A DNA stretch of 36,274 nt from an uncultured Methylococcaceae bacterium. Lineage in GTDB: Bacteria > Pseudomonadota > Gammaproteobacteria > Methylococcales > Methylococcaceae. Below the pieces are notes generated by a model. That model did no database searches and was not told the origin of the DNA. It was given only the letters and a program-made list of their open reading frames with translations. The stretch lies in NCBI GenBank assembly GCA_903859815.1, contig CAIOOA010000009.1, positions 1-36,274 on the forward strand, given 5' to 3'. Positions 1 to 8,211 of the stretch are shown one piece after another. The first letter of the stretch is position 1, and each line of letters begins with the position of its first letter. The translations under genes and the position numbers were made by a program.

Positions 1-1
1 C

Positions 2-169
2 GACTCCGCGACCAGCGCCGGTGGCTTCTATAGCGGCGGTGTCAACGTCGAAAACATCGAAGCCGTGCCGGAACCCGAAGAATGGGCGATGATGCTGATT
101 GGCGCCGGTTTGGTCAGCTACCAGGTCCGCCGCAAGCAAAAAGGGCTGCGCCAGTCCGTTGTGGCCTAA
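2..169 (+). CDS. PEP-CTERM sorting-domain protein, C-terminal end only
   Basis: The frame is open from the left window edge and ends at TAA 167-169, giving the last 55 residues of a larger gene. The end has the layout of a PEP-CTERM sorting signal: the motif VPEPEEWAMM, a short hydrophobic stretch (LIGAGLVSY) and a basic tail (RRKQK). Proteins of this kind are exported by Sec and then processed at the membrane by an exosortase. The xrtB gene at 6418 is the likely processing enzyme. The glycine/serine-rich stretch before the motif is typical of the variable surface part of these proteins. The N-terminus and function lie outside the window. A rho-independent terminator follows directly, so this gene is transcribed separately from the eps operon. 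Confidence 0.9.
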   Translation, partial: DSATSAGGFYSGGVNVENIEAVPEPEEWAMMLIGAGLVSYQVRRKQKGLRQSVVA

Positions 170-231
170 GCCATTTGCAGAACGTGAAAGCCTCGACATA
201 GGCCAAGCCACGTAGCTTTCAAATAGCGGCG

Positions 232-270
232 AACCCCGTGCCCCAGCCTCAAGGCCGGCACGGGGTTTTT
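232..270 (+). terminator. Rho-independent terminator of the PEP-CTERM gene
   Basis: An 11-bp perfect stem, AACCCCGTGCC (232-242) pairing with GGCACGGGGTT (257-267), has a 14-nt loop and runs into a T tract (266-270). It lies 63 bp after the PEP-CTERM stop codon and separates that gene from the eps operon. Confidence 0.9.
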
Positions 271-306
271 ATTTTAGCGGCGCGCCAAACCTGGTAACAA
301 AAGCAT

Positions 307-322
307 GGGTTACGAACTTGCG
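307..322 (+). promoter_or_regulatory. Possible sigma-54-type (-24/-12) promoter for the eps operon
   Basis: GG at 308-309 and GC at 320-321 are separated by exactly 10 nt, and the -12 part is a full TTGC. The -24 part matches poorly beyond the GG (GGGTTAC instead of TGGCAC). It is listed because two better -24/-12 sites occur elsewhere in the window. A transcript from here would have a leader of about 270 nt. Confidence 0.25.
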
Positions 323-362
323 CTGATTTTCGGATCTGCCAGCGATTTAAAGACCGCTTAAC

Positions 363-426
363 CCGCCATGGGGCGGAAGCCGTCCCTTATTTGGGGCAGG
401 ACAGCGAAAAATCCCGCCGTCCTTTT
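363..426 (+). promoter_or_regulatory. Leader with competing hairpins, attenuator-like
   Basis: CCGCC (363-367) pairs with GGCGG (372-376). Further on, GGACAGCG (399-406) can pair with CGCCGTCC (415-422), with one mismatch, just before TTTT (423-426), which looks like a weak intrinsic terminator. An earlier GTCC (382-385) can pair with the same GGAC (399-402), so two structures exclude each other. No folding was computed. The rest of 271-601 shows no gene. Confidence 0.25.
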
Positions 427-470
427 CCTCCCGCTCAATAAACTATAACTCATTGAATAATGATATTCTC

Positions 471-498
471 TTTACTTGCCTTATGAATATGCTATAAA
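471..498 (+). promoter_or_regulatory. Possible sigma-70 promoter before the first eps gene
   Basis: A -35-like TTTACT (471-476) is followed after 16 bp by a -10-like TATAAA (493-498), about 100 bp before the chosen start codon at 602. The -35 element matches the consensus at only 4 of 6 positions. Confidence 0.3.
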
Positions 499-601
499 AT
501 TCGTTTAAGTCTGGTTTTTGCTAGGCCACTTCATTTTTCGACAAAACCCGAGTTGTTTGCAAATTTGGCAACTTCCCCAAAGGTTTCATAAACAAGCTAA
601 A

Positions 602-2146
602 ATGGCATTGTCAGGCATGAAAAAAACGGTTAAAAACCGTGTGAATAGCGGCAAGACACACGAAAGCAAACCTTGGTCAGAGCCTAACCGCTCATTTTTC
701 CTCCCGAATGCAAAACTGACCGAACATGGCGCGAGCACCCTCGACACCGGCAGCGTAGCCCTAATCAAATGGCTGATTTGCCCGGTCGTCATCGTTGCCA
801 GCCTGTTTGGGTGCGTCCTATATTATGACCAGAACTTCAAGGAAGATTTTTTATCTTTGGCGATCGTCAGTTTCCTGCTTGCCTCGCATATTTTCGACGA
901 GGCCAACCTGTACCGGCAGCAAGAGAAATTCCCCTTATTCCAAGCTTTTTACGGGATATTATTGAAATGGTTGCTGCTGGTGGGGTGTTTGTGGGGATTG
1001 GGGTATGTCACTGGCATGATAGATCGGTTCCTCCCCTTCAACCCGCGGTCAAACCCTCTGTCAGAACCTCTGAAAACTTGGCTTATTATCACACCCGTAC
1101 CCTTGCTGATATTCAACCTACTAGCAAGGCAAATTTTGCGGGGCCTAGTCTCCAAGGGTAAAAACCAACGCACGGCGATTATCGTGGGCGCCAATCCGCT
1201 GGGACATGACCTTTTCGGCAAAATTAATAATGATGCCTATTTGGGAATAAAGGTTCTAGGGTTTTTCGATGACCGGTCGCAGGTGCGCCTGCCGTTGGAC
1301 ATGCAGGAGTCGGTCATCGGGCCGATGGATGCTGTCACCCCTTATGTGTGGGAGCACAATGTCGACCTAGTCTACATCTCCCTGCCCATGCTGCCCCATC
1401 CGCGCGTGTTAAACCTTATGGACGCCTTGCGCGATTCGACTGCCTCGGTATACTTTGTGCCGGACATGTTTATGTTCGACCTGATCAATGCCCGTTTCGA
1501 CCATGTCAACGGCGTGCCCGTGGTGTCGATCCGCGACACGCCTTACTTTGGTGTGCGCGGGATGCTCAAGCGCCTTAGCGACATCGTGTTGGCAAGCGTG
1601 ATACTGGTGCTGATCTCGATCCCAATGGCGATAATCGCCGTGGGCATCAAACTGACATCGCGCGGGCCTGTGCTGTTCATGCAGAGGCGGTACGGCTTGG
1701 ACGGGGAGGAGATCAGGGTGTACAAATTCCGCTCGATGACCGTGGCCGAGGATGGCGACCAAGTCGTGCAGGCGAAAAAGAATGACCAACGGGTCACCCC
1801 CTTCGGCAAATTCCTCAGGAAGACTTCGCTGGATGAATTGCCGCAGTTCATCAACGTGCTGCAAGGGTGCATGAGCGTGGTCGGCCCACGGCCACACGCG
1901 GTGGCGCATAACGAAATGTACCGCAAGGTAATTAAGGGTTACATGATCCGCCACAAGGTCAAGCCGGGGGTCACTGGCTGGGCGCAAGTGAACGGCCTGC
2001 GAGGGGAGACGGAGACGCTCGACAAAATGGCGGCGCGCGTCGAATATGACTTGGAATACATTCGGAACTGGTCGCTGATGCTAGATTTATGGATCATTTT
2101 GAAAACCGTCAGGGTTGTCTTCGTTAGCGACAAAAATGCTTTTTGA
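602..2146 (+). CDS. Undecaprenyl-phosphate glucose phosphotransferase (initiating sugar transferase)
   Basis: This 514-aa inner-membrane enzyme is expected to transfer glucose-1-phosphate from UDP-glucose to undecaprenyl phosphate, the first step of EPS repeat-unit synthesis. The N-terminal half has four hydrophobic segments, then a Rossmann-like stretch (AIIVGANPLG) of the CoA_binding_3 type. A further membrane segment follows, then the bacterial sugar transferase domain with KFRSM, SLDELPQF, VGPRPH and VKPGVTGWAQVNGLRGE. The frame extends upstream to a TTG at 518, but 602 is the first ATG and is preferred; the ATG at 617 is also possible. It is the first gene of the eps operon, 116 bp before epsD. 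WcaJ/EpsB-type proteins share this architecture. The sugar is inferred from the family, not shown by the sequence. Confidence 0.93.
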   Translation: MALSGMKKTVKNRVNSGKTHESKPWSEPNRSFFLPNAKLTEHGASTLDTGSVALIKWLICPVVIVASLFGCVLYYDQNFKEDFLSLAIVSFLLASHIFDEANLYRQQEKFPLFQAFYGILLKWLLLVGCLWGLGYVTGMIDRFLPFNPRSNPLSEPLKTWLIITPVPLLIFNLLARQILRGLVSKGKNQRTAIIVGANPLGHDLFGKINNDAYLGIKVLGFFDDRSQVRLPLDMQESVIGPMDAVTPYVWEHNVDLVYISLPMLPHPRVLNLMDALRDSTASVYFVPDMFMFDLINARFDHVNGVPVVSIRDTPYFGVRGMLKRLSDIVLASVILVLISIPMAIIAVGIKLTSRGPVLFMQRRYGLDGEEIRVYKFRSMTVAEDGDQVVQAKKNDQRVTPFGKFLRKTSLDELPQFINVLQGCMSVVGPRPHAVAHNEMYRKVIKGYMIRHKVKPGVTGWAQVNGLRGETETLDKMAARVEYDLEYIRNWSLMLDLWIILKTVRVVFVSDKNAF

Positions 2147-2262
2147 AACAGTTCTTATGTACCATAATAGAAATAATGTGGGCATCCAGCCATTGCGCTT
2201 GCCGTTAGTGCGTCCACACCGACTAAACGCCAACTAATCAATTAAGAATATGAAGGTTAATT

Positions 2263-3264
2263 ATGTCCGTCACTAAAAAACCGATGGTAGCCTGCGCCAA
2301 AGCACATGGCATGAAGGCAACAGCCGCCTCATTTGCATGGCTAGTCGGCAGCCTGTTTTTTGCCTCAGTGCTTACCGGGTGCGACGGCAAAAGCGATAAG
2401 AAAGACTCCCAAGTTGCTGCCCAAGTGAACGATAAGGAAATCACCATCCACCAAGTGAACAATCAGCTATCGCGCAGCGGGATTACCGGCGAGGCTGAGG
2501 CCAAAGAAGCATCCAAGAAAATTTTGGACAGCTTGATCGACCAGGAATTGTTGGTTCAGCAGGCTGTAAGAAAGAAACTCGACCGCGACCCGGCGGTGAT
2601 GCAAACCATTGAAGACGCCAAACGGCAGATACTGTCGCAAGCTTATGTGGAACGCATGGTCTACAGCCGCACACCGCCGTCACCGGCCGAGATCAAAGAC
2701 TTCTATGATTCGCACCCGGAACTGTTTGCAAAACGCAAAGCATACAAGTTCCACGCCTTCGTCATCGCCAAGGACAAGTTCAACGACGGCCTCAAGGCCA
2801 ACTTGGATAGCGCCAAAACGGTGGGTGACGTGACCTCCGCCCTGAAAAGCAAAGGCATCGAATTTAAAGATAGCGAAGTGCAATGGTTGGCCGAGCAAGC
2901 GCCCATGGAAATTCTCCCCGCCATCGCCAAAATGAAGGTCGGCGACATCGTGTCGATGGAGCAGGGCGGCAATTTGACGCTCATGTTGCTGGAAAACGCT
3001 GTCGACAACCCGGTTAACGAAGATCAAGCCAAACCGGTGATCGAAAAGTTCGTCGTCAATTCCAAGAATAGAGAGTCACTGGAAAACAAGCTCAAGCAAC
3101 TGCGCGCCGGCGAGCAAATCACCTACCTCGGACAGTTTGCCACCGCAACACAACCCTCGAACACGCCGGAAGCGGCGCAACCGGCGAAAGAGCAACAACC
3201 AACCAACAACCCGCAGACCCAAACGCCCAGTCATATCCAAAAGGGACTGGAAGGCTTAAAATAG
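2263..3264 (+). CDS. epsD: EpsD-family peptidyl-prolyl cis-trans isomerase lipoprotein
   Basis: The protein has 333 aa and a signal peptide ending in a lipobox, LTGC, at about residue 39, so it should be anchored in a membrane facing the periplasm. After the cysteine comes a SurA/PpiC-like chaperone region (AAQVNDKEITIHQVNNQLSR, then SLIDQELLVQQAVRKK). A weak parvulin domain follows at about residues 130-260, and the tail is Pro/Gln-rich and low-complexity. GAAGG before the ATG serves as ribosome binding site. EpsD proteins accompany exosortase-B EPS loci and probably help fold the export machinery; the client is unknown. It lies only 10 bp before epsE, in the usual D-E-F-G order, which supports the name. 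Confidence 0.9.
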   Translation: MSVTKKPMVACAKAHGMKATAASFAWLVGSLFFASVLTGCDGKSDKKDSQVAAQVNDKEITIHQVNNQLSRSGITGEAEAKEASKKILDSLIDQELLVQQAVRKKLDRDPAVMQTIEDAKRQILSQAYVERMVYSRTPPSPAEIKDFYDSHPELFAKRKAYKFHAFVIAKDKFNDGLKANLDSAKTVGDVTSALKSKGIEFKDSEVQWLAEQAPMEILPAIAKMKVGDIVSMEQGGNLTLMLLENAVDNPVNEDQAKPVIEKFVVNSKNRESLENKLKQLRAGEQITYLGQFATATQPSNTPEAAQPAKEQQPTNNPQTQTPSHIQKGLEGLK

Positions 3265-3274
3265 ATATTCCAAC

Positions 3275-4096
3275 ATGGCCCGATTTGTAATGAAAAAGCC
3301 AGCCATCCACCTGATAATAGCCTTCCTTATCAGCATTATGTTGATTTTCCAAGGCGCATGGGCATCGGGCGATTACAAGCTTGGCCCGGGTGATATTTTG
3401 AAAATCACGGTGTTCGATTACCCTGACCTCACCACCGAGGAGCGGGTCAGCGAATCCGGGACGATTTCGTTTCCGCTGCTAGGCAAGATCACCATCGGCG
3501 GCCTGAGCACGGATGAAGCCAGGAATCTCATCGCTTCCCGCTTGGAAAGCCAGGGCTTCATCAAACAAGCCCATGTCACCCTGATCGTCAGCCAATTTGT
3601 CAGCCAGCAGATCTCGGTGATCGGCGATGTCAACAAACCCGGCAAATACCCCTTGGAGAAGACCAGCACTATAGTGGATTTGCTGTCCATGGCAGGCGGG
3701 GTCAATGCTCAAGGGGGCGACAAGGCCATCCTGATCCGGCCGGCCAAAGAGGGCGGCACTGAAACCAAAACCGAGATAGACCTTTATGCACTCTTCCAAG
3801 GCACTGATTCCAAACACCTTGAAGTGCAGAATGGCGACATCATCTATGTGCCTCGCGCCAAGGTGTTTTATGTCTACGGCGAGGTGCAACGCCCCGGCAT
3901 GATACGGCTGGAACGCAACATGACCGTGAACCATGCCCTATCGGCCGCCGGCGGGTTGACCCCAAAAGGCACGGAAAATGGCATCAAGCTCAAACGCCGC
4001 GATGCGCAAGGCGACATGCAAACCATTGAAGATGTGAACCCGGAGGAGCATGTCCAACCCGATGACATCCTCTATGTACGCGAAAGCTGGTTTTGA
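3275..4096 (+). CDS. epsE: EpsE polysaccharide export outer-membrane protein (Wza-like)
   Basis: This 273-aa protein begins with a Sec signal peptide ending near GAWA|SGDYKLG. The start of the mature part, YKLGPGDILKITVFDYPDL, is the hallmark of the Poly_export (PES) domain. SLBB-type repeats follow (QQISVIGDVNKPGKYPL and KVFYVYGEVQRPGMIRLE), each beginning with a GxVxxPG pattern. It would form the periplasmic and outer-membrane channel through which the EPS leaves the cell. The ATG at 3275 is taken as the start; the ATG at 3290 (MKKPAIHL) would also give a good signal peptide. No lipobox cysteine is present, unlike classic Wza. Confidence 0.93.
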   Translation: MARFVMKKPAIHLIIAFLISIMLIFQGAWASGDYKLGPGDILKITVFDYPDLTTEERVSESGTISFPLLGKITIGGLSTDEARNLIASRLESQGFIKQAHVTLIVSQFVSQQISVIGDVNKPGKYPLEKTSTIVDLLSMAGGVNAQGGDKAILIRPAKEGGTETKTEIDLYALFQGTDSKHLEVQNGDIIYVPRAKVFYVYGEVQRPGMIRLERNMTVNHALSAAGGLTPKGTENGIKLKRRDAQGDMQTIEDVNPEEHVQPDDILYVRESWF

Positions 4097-4128
4097 CCTG
4101 ACATCAAAACGCTGAGAAATCCGAACCC

Positions 4129-5547
4129 ATGAACTTTTCCCAACTGATTCTGATTCTGCTGGCACGCAAGCGCATCATTTTGTTCACCCTATTCATCACG
4201 GTAGCGACGACTGCCGTGGTCAGTTTCCTGATGCCAAAAACCTATACCGGGAGCACGTCGGTCGTAGTCGATTTCAAGGGGACGGACCCCATCACAGGGA
4301 TGGTCATGCCGGCAACATTGCTGCCAGGGTATATGGCTACGCAAGTCGATATTATCAGCAGCCACAATGTCGCACTAAAGGTGGTCGAGCGGTTGAAGCT
4401 TGACAAAGAGCCAGCGATCATCGAAAAATTCAATGAAAGCACCGAAGGCAAGGGGGAAATTCGCGATTGGTTGGCAGATAGCTTGCTTAAAGACCTTGAC
4501 ATCAAGCCTTCCAGGGAAAGTAACGTGATTGTCGTCAGCTATTCCGGGTCTGACCCGCAGTTTGCTGCGGAAATGGCAAACGCTTTTGTGTGGGCCTACA
4601 TCCAAACCAATTTGGAATTGAAAGTCGAGCCTGCCCGCCAACAATCCGCTTGGTTCGACGAACAGCTCAAAAGCCTTCGATCCAAGGTTGAAGAGGCGCA
4701 GAAGCGCTTGTCGGACTACCAGAAGCAAACCGGCATGATGCCCATGATGGAAGGGCGCTTGGATGTCGAGAACGCCCGTCTGTCGGAGTTATCCAGCCAA
4801 TTGGTCGTTGCCCAGGCGCAAACCTACGACAGTTTGACCCGGCAGCGCCAGCTTAGCAGTGCGCATGCCAAAGGGAAATTGGGGGAACTTCCGGAAATCA
4901 TCAATAACAGCCTTATCCAAAACATGAAGGCCGAATTAACTAGGGCGGAAGGTAAGTTGGCCGAAGTGTCCAAGCGTGTCGACAGGAATCACCCGCAATA
5001 CATCAGCGCGCAATCTGACGTGCAGAACTTGCAACAGAAAATCGCCGCCGAAATTCAAACCGCCAGGGGATCGATTGAAAACGCCGCATCCCAGGCGCAA
5101 CAAAGGGAAAACGAGCTTAAAAAGGCATTGGCCGAACAAAAGGCGCATGTCATTGAATTGAAGCAACAGCATGACCGCATTGATTTGCTGACCCAAGAGA
5201 TGAACAGTGCCCAAGCCGCACTAGACACCACTACGCAACGTGCAAACCTAATCCGATTGGAGAGCCAGCGCAACCTGACCGACATTGCCGTGCTAAACCC
5301 GGCAATACCCCCCATAAAGCATTCCAAGCCCAAGATAGTGTTGAATATAGCCATGGCCATATTTTTGGGTTCGATCATGGGTATGGGATTCGGTTTTATG
5401 TCGGAAATGAGGGACAGGCGCGTCCGCTCCCCTAGCGACATCACCGAAGAGATGGGGCTGCCTGTGTTGGGGGTAATCGCAGCAGCACCGGCAATTGAAA
5501 AATCATTTCGTTTTTTCCGTCGCAAAAAACAAAAGTCACTCATCTAA
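4129..5547 (+). CDS. epsF: EpsF chain-length determinant protein (Wzz/GNVR family)
   Basis: A 472-aa inner-membrane polysaccharide co-polymerase. A membrane helix near residues 14-36 leads into the Wzz domain (YTGSTSVVVDFKG). A long periplasmic coiled-coil region follows at roughly residues 170-370 (many E/K/Q heptads such as LRSKVEEAQKRLSDYQKQTG), with a conserved RVDRNHPQY. The proline-containing motif NPAIPPIKHSKPK then precedes the second helix (about 405-428). It has no kinase domain of its own; the cytoplasmic partner is EpsG, encoded 11 bp downstream. The pair corresponds to the split Wzc-like arrangement known from EPS loci with exosortases. It is expected to set polymer length and link polymerisation to export by EpsE. 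Confidence 0.92.
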   Translation: MNFSQLILILLARKRIILFTLFITVATTAVVSFLMPKTYTGSTSVVVDFKGTDPITGMVMPATLLPGYMATQVDIISSHNVALKVVERLKLDKEPAIIEKFNESTEGKGEIRDWLADSLLKDLDIKPSRESNVIVVSYSGSDPQFAAEMANAFVWAYIQTNLELKVEPARQQSAWFDEQLKSLRSKVEEAQKRLSDYQKQTGMMPMMEGRLDVENARLSELSSQLVVAQAQTYDSLTRQRQLSSAHAKGKLGELPEIINNSLIQNMKAELTRAEGKLAEVSKRVDRNHPQYISAQSDVQNLQQKIAAEIQTARGSIENAASQAQQRENELKKALAEQKAHVIELKQQHDRIDLLTQEMNSAQAALDTTTQRANLIRLESQRNLTDIAVLNPAIPPIKHSKPKIVLNIAMAIFLGSIMGMGFGFMSEMRDRRVRSPSDITEEMGLPVLGVIAAAPAIEKSFRFFRRKKQKSLI

Positions 5548-5558
5548 AGGCAGCTCGC

Positions 5559-6401
5559 ATGAACGGAACCGATTCGCCCCAAAAAATAGGCAGACTGTTG
5601 TTGGATGCTGGCAAGCTTAAATTGCAGGACATTGATTTGATCGTAAGCTACCAAAAAGAGCATGGACTGCGCTTTGGCGAGGCGGCGGTCAAGCTAGGCT
5701 TGGTTGTCGAATCCGATATACAGCAAATGCTCGCTCAACAGTTCAATTACCCCTATCTCCAACCGGGTGAGGGCGGGTTTAGCGGTAGGCTAACAGCCGC
5801 TTACCAGCCATTCAGCAACCAGGTCGAATCGATCCGCAATTTGCGCAGTCAACTGGTCATGCGCTGGTTTGATGAAGAGCGAAAACAACTGGCTCTGGCG
5901 GGGTTGGGGGCAGAGGATAGCGGTAGCATATTGGCAGCTAACTTAGCGGTTGTTTTTTCACAAATGGGGCAGCGCACAATATTGGTGGATGCCAATTTGC
6001 GCAATCCACGCCAGCACCAATTATTCAACCTACCTCAGTCAGCCGGGTTGTCTGAAATGTTGGCCGGGCACGCAAACATGGAAGCGATTTGCAAGATACC
6101 CCATTTTGCCGATCTGTCGGTGCTGACATCGGGAGCGCTGCCCCCTAACCCGCAGGAACTGCTGGGGCGACCGGCGTTTAAGTTGTTGATGGGCAATTTG
6201 TCAAAAAACTATGACATAATCCTGTTAGACACACCTAACGGCATGCTTTACGCTGATACACAAATGATCGTCACGGAAGCTGGTGCGGCCTTGCTAGTCA
6301 TGGATAAGAACCAGACCCGCATGAACGACGCACTAGCTCTGCAAGCCCAACTTGCCGATATCAACGCCCATGTAGTGGGCGCGGCTCTTAATGAATTCTA
6401 G
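5559..6401 (+). CDS. epsG: EpsG-type chain-length determinant ATPase/tyrosine kinase homologue with altered P-loop
   Basis: A 280-aa cytoplasmic protein. Residues 1-65 resemble the GspE/MshE N-terminal fold (IGRLLLDAGKL, LGLVVESDIQQMLAQQF). The rest is a BY-kinase/ParA-like domain with AANLAVVFSQMGQRTILVD and NPRQHQLF, and a Walker B-like IILLDTP. The P-loop is unusual: where kinases have a GxGKS/T or GEGRS-type loop, this protein reads GAEDSGSILAANL, without the lysine or arginine. The Walker A' reads VDANLR instead of the usual DAD(L/M)R. There is no C-terminal tyrosine cluster. Position and remaining similarity identify it as EpsG, but catalysis is doubtful. It may work as a non-catalytic partner of EpsF. 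Confidence 0.88.
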   Translation: MNGTDSPQKIGRLLLDAGKLKLQDIDLIVSYQKEHGLRFGEAAVKLGLVVESDIQQMLAQQFNYPYLQPGEGGFSGRLTAAYQPFSNQVESIRNLRSQLVMRWFDEERKQLALAGLGAEDSGSILAANLAVVFSQMGQRTILVDANLRNPRQHQLFNLPQSAGLSEMLAGHANMEAICKIPHFADLSVLTSGALPPNPQELLGRPAFKLLMGNLSKNYDIILLDTPNGMLYADTQMIVTEAGAALLVMDKNQTRMNDALALQAQLADINAHVVGAALNEF

Positions 6402-6417
6402 ATAAGCGTTAAAGACA

Positions 6418-7266
6418 ATGCATAGCACAGCAACACCGCCACTGGCCTTCATGAAATCGTTCTGGCCCGTATTGATTGGTTTGCTAGTTTTGTATCTTCC
6501 TACCTATTACCGCCTATCGCAGACGATATGGACCCAGGATGAATACATCCACAGCCCGATGGTGTTAGTGGGCACTATTTGGCTGTTATGGCGCCAAAGG
6601 GAAACATTGTATGAGTCCCCGCAACAAACCCACCCCATATTAGGCAGCATTATACTTGGGTTAGGGCTTTTTCTGTATGTACTAGGCCGTTCCGGTGAAA
6701 TCTTTTTATTTGAGGTTGGTTCGCAGATTCCAGTGCTGCTGGGTGCATTAATCCTCACTCTGGGGGCAAAGGGCGCGCGAGCCATGTGGTTCCCCCTTTT
6801 GTTCCTCGTATTCATGATCCCACTGCCCAGCTTCGTCGTCGATATGATGACCAACCCGCTGAAGCAACAGATTTCTGCACTAGCCGAAAATATCCTCTAT
6901 GCGACGGGCTATCCCATCGCCCGTGACGGTGTCGTACTGACCATTGGATCTTATCAGTTGATGGTTGCCGATGCCTGCTCCGGCTTGAATTCGATGTTTT
7001 CATTGTCGGCGATGGGACTGCTTTACCTCTACCTGCTGCACTACCCCAGCAAACTGAAAAACGCCCTGATCATCGTCAGCATTCTGCCCATAGCCTTCAT
7101 TGCCAACTTGATCCGCGTGATTACATTAGTGCTGGTGACCTATCATTTTGGCGATGCAGCCGGCCAAGGTTTCCTGCATGGATTCGCGGGCATCGTGTTG
7201 TTCGCAGCGGCCCTGCTTCTGCTGTTCACGCTAGACGGGTTGCTGAGTTTGCTGCTAAAAGATTGA
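6418..7266 (+). CDS. xrtB: Exosortase B (XrtB), PEP-CTERM processing transpeptidase
   Basis: A 282-aa polytopic membrane protein with about eight hydrophobic segments. The exosortase active-site residues are visible: Cys187 in ADACSGLNSM, Arg233 in ANLIRVITLV and His254 in GFLHGFAG. N-terminal features typical of the family include DEYIHSPMVL and WLLWRQRETL. Exosortases cleave PEP-CTERM tails and are thought to transfer the protein to a surface partner. The XrtB assignment rests on the flanking epsD-E-F-G and epsI genes. The gene starts 16 bp after epsG without a clear ribosome binding site, suggesting translational coupling. The PEP-CTERM protein at the window's left edge is a probable substrate. 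Confidence 0.93.
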   Translation: MHSTATPPLAFMKSFWPVLIGLLVLYLPTYYRLSQTIWTQDEYIHSPMVLVGTIWLLWRQRETLYESPQQTHPILGSIILGLGLFLYVLGRSGEIFLFEVGSQIPVLLGALILTLGAKGARAMWFPLLFLVFMIPLPSFVVDMMTNPLKQQISALAENILYATGYPIARDGVVLTIGSYQLMVADACSGLNSMFSLSAMGLLYLYLLHYPSKLKNALIIVSILPIAFIANLIRVITLVLVTYHFGDAAGQGFLHGFAGIVLFAAALLLLFTLDGLLSLLLKD

Positions 7267-7449
7267 TGAATAGTAATATGACACATAAGGCCCCCTTAAT
7301 CGTTGAAGATAAACAGGGATAAAAGCCATTTGCAGATACGCAGCACATGACACGCGACTTCTACGCATGCAAACCACAGATTTCGTGCATCACCTGCGCC
7401 GATTAACATTTTATTCGACTGGATATGACTTTCCAGCCAACAGAAAACT

Positions 7450-8163
7450 ATGCCTGACATCACAACTAAGCATATTTTAAGCACTCCCAGCCATACTCAT
7501 TTTCTTGTTGGCTTAGCTATGATTATCGCCGCCGTAATCTCGCTAACCATAAAGCCGACACACATGGTAGCCGAGCAAAAATCACCGATCAACTTAGAAA
7601 CAATGATCCCAAAGCAATTCAAGGGATGGAGGCTTGACGACAGTATCGTACCCCTTATTGCCAACCCACAACAAACAGCAACGCTCAAAAAGATTTACGC
7701 GCAAACGCTTACACGGACTTATGTTAACGACCAAGGCCAAAGGATAATGCTTTCAATTGCCTACGGTAGCAACCAGCGTGAGGGGCTGGAAGTGCATAGA
7801 CCCGAAGTGTGTTATGTAGCGCAAGGGTTTCATATAGGAAAATTGACGACGGAAGATAAACATAACAATATGCTTGGTATCCCAGTAAAACGTATGGTTG
7901 CGGTTAAAGGGGCACGAATCGAACCTATCACTTATTGGATTGTTATCGACAACAAAGTCGCGTCAGATAGTTGGCAATGGAAATTTGAGAGGCTTAAACT
8001 TGGCTTACAAGGGATCATTCCAGATGGGTTGCTATTTCGCGTTTCCATGATTAGTGGAGACGAAGCATCGTCTTATGAAATACAAAATAAGTTCATCAGT
8101 GAACTATTTGATTCACTAAAATCGGATGACCAAAAAAAGATATTTGGTAGCATTACCCGATAA
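7450..8163 (+). CDS. epsI: EpsI, exosortase-associated protein
   Basis: A 237-aa protein with one N-terminal membrane helix (THFLVGLAMIIAAVISL) and a periplasmic EpsI domain. The signature GLEVHRPEVCYVAQGF holds the conserved cysteine. EpsI proteins always accompany exosortases, as separate genes or fused to them, and are thought to assist the transpeptidation. The gene lies 183 bp after xrtB, an unusually wide gap for this pair. That gap contains no gene I can support. Base composition becomes clearly AT-richer from here onward than in the upstream operon. The start at 7450 keeps the whole membrane helix; no strong ribosome binding site is visible. Confidence 0.92.
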   Translation: MPDITTKHILSTPSHTHFLVGLAMIIAAVISLTIKPTHMVAEQKSPINLETMIPKQFKGWRLDDSIVPLIANPQQTATLKKIYAQTLTRTYVNDQGQRIMLSIAYGSNQREGLEVHRPEVCYVAQGFHIGKLTTEDKHNNMLGIPVKRMVAVKGARIEPITYWIVIDNKVASDSWQWKFERLKLGLQGIIPDGLLFRVSMISGDEASSYEIQNKFISELFDSLKSDDQKKIFGSITR

Positions 8164-8211
8164 AAAAATATTCTTATCAACATAATAACGCATTACACCT
8201 AAAAGGTAAAA

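Noticed and set aside
518-601. Upstream extension of the sugar transferase to a TTG start
   Set aside because: The extra 28 residues have no family similarity and the TTG lacks a ribosome binding site; ATG 602 is adequate.
2161-2262. Sigma-54-like GG...GC arrangement before epsD
   Set aside because: The spacing between GG and GC is 12 or 13 nt, not 10.
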